From: Curtobacterium sp. MCBD17_013
Lineage (GTDB): Bacteria > Actinomycetota > Actinomycetes > Actinomycetales > Microbacteriaceae
Assembly: GCF_003234565.1 (NCBI RefSeq)
Contig: NZ_QKTU01000009.1
Location: forward strand, 56,394-120,393
Length of the DNA stretch: 64,000 nucleotides
Direction: 5' to 3'
In this document: in pieces, positions 62,808 to 64,000 of the stretch
Layout of the letters: every line of letters begins with the position of its first letter
Numbering within the stretch: position 1 is the first letter of the stretch
Translations under genes and position numbers: made by a program
The notes under the pieces: generated by a model
Seen by the model: the letters and a program-made list of their open reading frames with translations, nothing else
The model's database searches: none
What the model was told of the DNA's origin: nothing

Positions 62808-63813
62808 GGTCGTACCCGGTGTCGGCGAGGAACTGCAGCCGGTCTCGAACTTCTTGCAGCGATGCCGCATCGTCGGCGTTGCGCATGTCGGCGCGGAGAA
62901 GCGTGTTCGCGGTGATGAAGTCGTCGGTACGGTCCGTGTAGCCGCCAGCGGCTGCGGTGAGGAAGATCGTGGGGTCCGCGGGTCGGATGAGTTCAGTGCC
63001 GGTGAAGCCGATCGTGTCGGGTTCGAAGCCGAGTGCGGCCATGTCGACTTCTTGCTCGGTGAACGCGACCAGCCGGTATGGCATCTCCCGCTTGCTGATG
63101 GCGGGGTAGCCGGGCCGGTCGGAGATGGCGCGGCCGGAGATGCGGCAGCCTGCGCTGATCAGCCGTTCCGCCTGCTCGACGAGCGGAACGTCGGACGTCC
63201 ATCGGGTCCTGACGCCGCCAGGTCCTGGGTAGCAGGCTATGGCGAAGTCCACGAGCCCGCCCACTTGTCGCGACTCCCAGCCGATGTCGGTGCGGTGCAC
63301 GCGTTTGCCGAGGCGTGCGAGCGCGTCGTCCACCTGTCCGGGAGTCAGCCCGGTCCGCACCAACCTGTCGAAGGTGGCGCCGTTGACGGCGAGCATCCGC
63401 GCGACGGCGAAGGCGACGTAGATCGGTGCTGCGTCCTTCCACCGCTCCTGCGTGCCGAGCGTCTGCTTGCCGTCGATCCAGACGCGGCGTCGGTCGACGT
63501 CGACTAGCAGCACCGTCGCGGTCTGCTCCGCGAGGGCGATCTGCCTGGCAGTCACGGTCCGTGGTGCCAGAAGAAGCAGCTCCGCGTTGTTCGGGTCTTC
63601 GTCACGAGGTCGTTGTGTGAGTGTTGGGAGGGGTGCGCGGCGGCCGTCGGGGAGGCGGATCGTGTCGTGCGCCTCCACGACCGCGCGAAGACCAGCGAGC
63701 TTCAGGACAGACAGGGTGTTGGTGAGGTCGGTGGTGTCGCCGAGCCCGTACGGCATCGTGATCTGCGGCCGTCCGGAGTACGCGGCGGCCACCCATTCGA
63801 GCCTGGGCCCCAT
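62785..63813 (-). CDS. Protein of unknown function, distantly AbiEi-like
   Basis: Encodes 342 residues without clear signal or membrane segment. It has LLAPRTVTARQIALAEQTATVLLV, a helical middle (FDRLVRTGLTPGQVDDALARLGKR) and an end with AISDRPGYPAISKREMPYRL, PADPTIFLTAAAGG and ANTLLRADMRNADDAASLQEV. The last part recalls the C-terminal order of AbiEi-type antitoxins (a DPxxx strand, then an aspartate-rich helix), but this is a weak impression. The ATG overlaps the stop of a preceding frame (TGATG), so it was the second gene of an operon now cut by the insertion element on the right. Confidence 0.65.
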   Translation of the reverse strand: MGPRLEWVAAAYSGRPQITMPYGLGDTTDLTNTLSVLKLAGLRAVVEAHDTIRLPDGRRAPLPTLTQRPRDEDPNNAELLLLAPRTVTARQIALAEQTATVLLVDVDRRRVWIDGKQTLGTQERWKDAAPIYVAFAVARMLAVNGATFDRLVRTGLTPGQVDDALARLGKRVHRTDIGWESRQVGGLVDFAIACYPGPGGVRTRWTSDVPLVEQAERLISAGCRISGRAISDRPGYPAISKREMPYRLVAFTEQEVDMAALGFEPDTIGFTGTELIRPADPTIFLTAAAGGYTDRTDDFITANTLLRADMRNADDAASLQEVRDRLQFLADTGYDLRNGFPS

Positions 63814-63893
63814 CAGCTGCGCTCGTCTGCGGTGTCGGGTTGGGTGAGGGCGATGAGCCAGCGGGTCTCTTCGAGGAAGGGTTCCCACCTGAC
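63813..63893 (-). pseudogene. 3' end of a gene cut off by the insertion element
   Basis: Leftward, QVRWEPFLEETRWLIALTQP, then DTADERS and a TGA overlapping the next ATG. It is the end of an upstream reading frame that breaks at the left end of the IS3-like element near 63890; its beginning would lie beyond the element, outside the window. Confidence 0.55.
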
Positions 63894-64000
63894 CTGTCCC
63901 GGGTTTCCCGGACACCTGAGTTGGGGCGATGATCGTCCCGGAGAAGGAGTCCGTGATGCCTGCTGCGAAGCCTGAGGAGTTCCGTCGCCGCGCTGTGGCG
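63890..64000 (+). mobile_element. Left end of an IS3-family insertion sequence
   Basis: TGACCTGTCCCGGGTTTCCC begins at 63890 and looks like an IS3-type terminal inverted repeat (TG start, with a GGGTTTCCCGG-rich interior). 61 bases after it a transposase gene starts behind GAGAAGGAG. The exact end and the other terminus cannot be seen. Confidence 0.65.
63956..64000 (+). CDS. IS3-family transposase OrfA (partial)
   Basis: The first 15 residues, MPAAKPEEFRRRAVA, are the usual start of IS3-family OrfA (helix-turn-helix subunit). The gene runs off the right edge. The ribosome site GAGAAGGAG lies 6 bases before the ATG. Confidence 0.75.
   Translation, partial: MPAAKPEEFRRRAVA

Overview
The window is high-GC actinobacterial DNA that spans a chromosomal replication origin. 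The gene order rpmH-rnpA-yidD-yidC-jag-rsmG-parA-parB on one side and dnaA-dnaN-gnd-recF-DUF721-gyrB-gyrA-DUF3566-tRNA-Ile-tRNA-Ala on the other, followed by the crgA/sortase/trpG/pknB-pknA-pbpA-rodA-pstP-fhaB-fhaA block, is the standard origin region of Actinobacteria. The dnaN-gnd-recF order, DUF6049 next to MurJ, the class E sortase and the general protein sequences point to Microbacteriaceae, most likely Curtobacterium or a close relative (inference from synteny and family content, no database search).

Layout. 1-3.6 kb: a small electrophile/quinone-type stress module (dinucleotide-binding reductase, DoxX, MarR, DUF6069 membrane protein, two-domain VOC protein, SnoaL-like protein) with the same inverted-repeat operator in front of both the DoxX/MarR pair and the VOC gene. 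3.9-5.5 kb: a lone SIR2-domain gene, probably anti-phage. 5.6-6.8 kb: a graveyard of frameshifted genes (MFS, Lrp/AsnC, NUDIX). 7-12.6 kb: dnaB, then rplI, rpsR, ssb, rpsF and the CCA-adding enzyme, all leftward. 12.7-21.3 kb: a DUF6049-MurJ open frame, trxB, trxA, a PLP aminotransferase and an Ala-Ala ligase-like protein. 21.3-24.5 kb: parAB with four parS sites. 24.5-31 kb: the leftward rsmG-to-rpmH operon, oriC, dnaA and dnaN. 31-42 kb: gnd, recF, gyrBA, tRNAs, cyclophilin and rhomboid. 42-53.4 kb: envelope and division genes regulated by Ser/Thr phosphorylation.

53.5-64 kb: an accessory island that begins just behind tRNA-Leu(CAG). It holds a transposase-like gene, an XRE-cupin regulator, an ApeA-like HEPN protein, a PD-(D/E)XK protein, a five-fold zinc-ribbon protein with a GIY-YIG-like C-terminus, a GNAT enzyme, an unknown 342-residue protein and the left end of an IS3-family element. 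The unrecognised or partly recognised proteins here are the best candidates for an undescribed defence function.

How it works together: DnaA, DnaN, DnaB, SSB, gyrase, RecF and ParABS start, drive and segregate replication. RsmG, YidC, Jag, YidD, RnpA and L34 supply translation and membrane insertion. PknA/PknB/PstP with the FHA proteins, RodA, PbpA, MurJ and CrgA control cell-wall growth and division. Both edges of this conserved core carry variable DNA.
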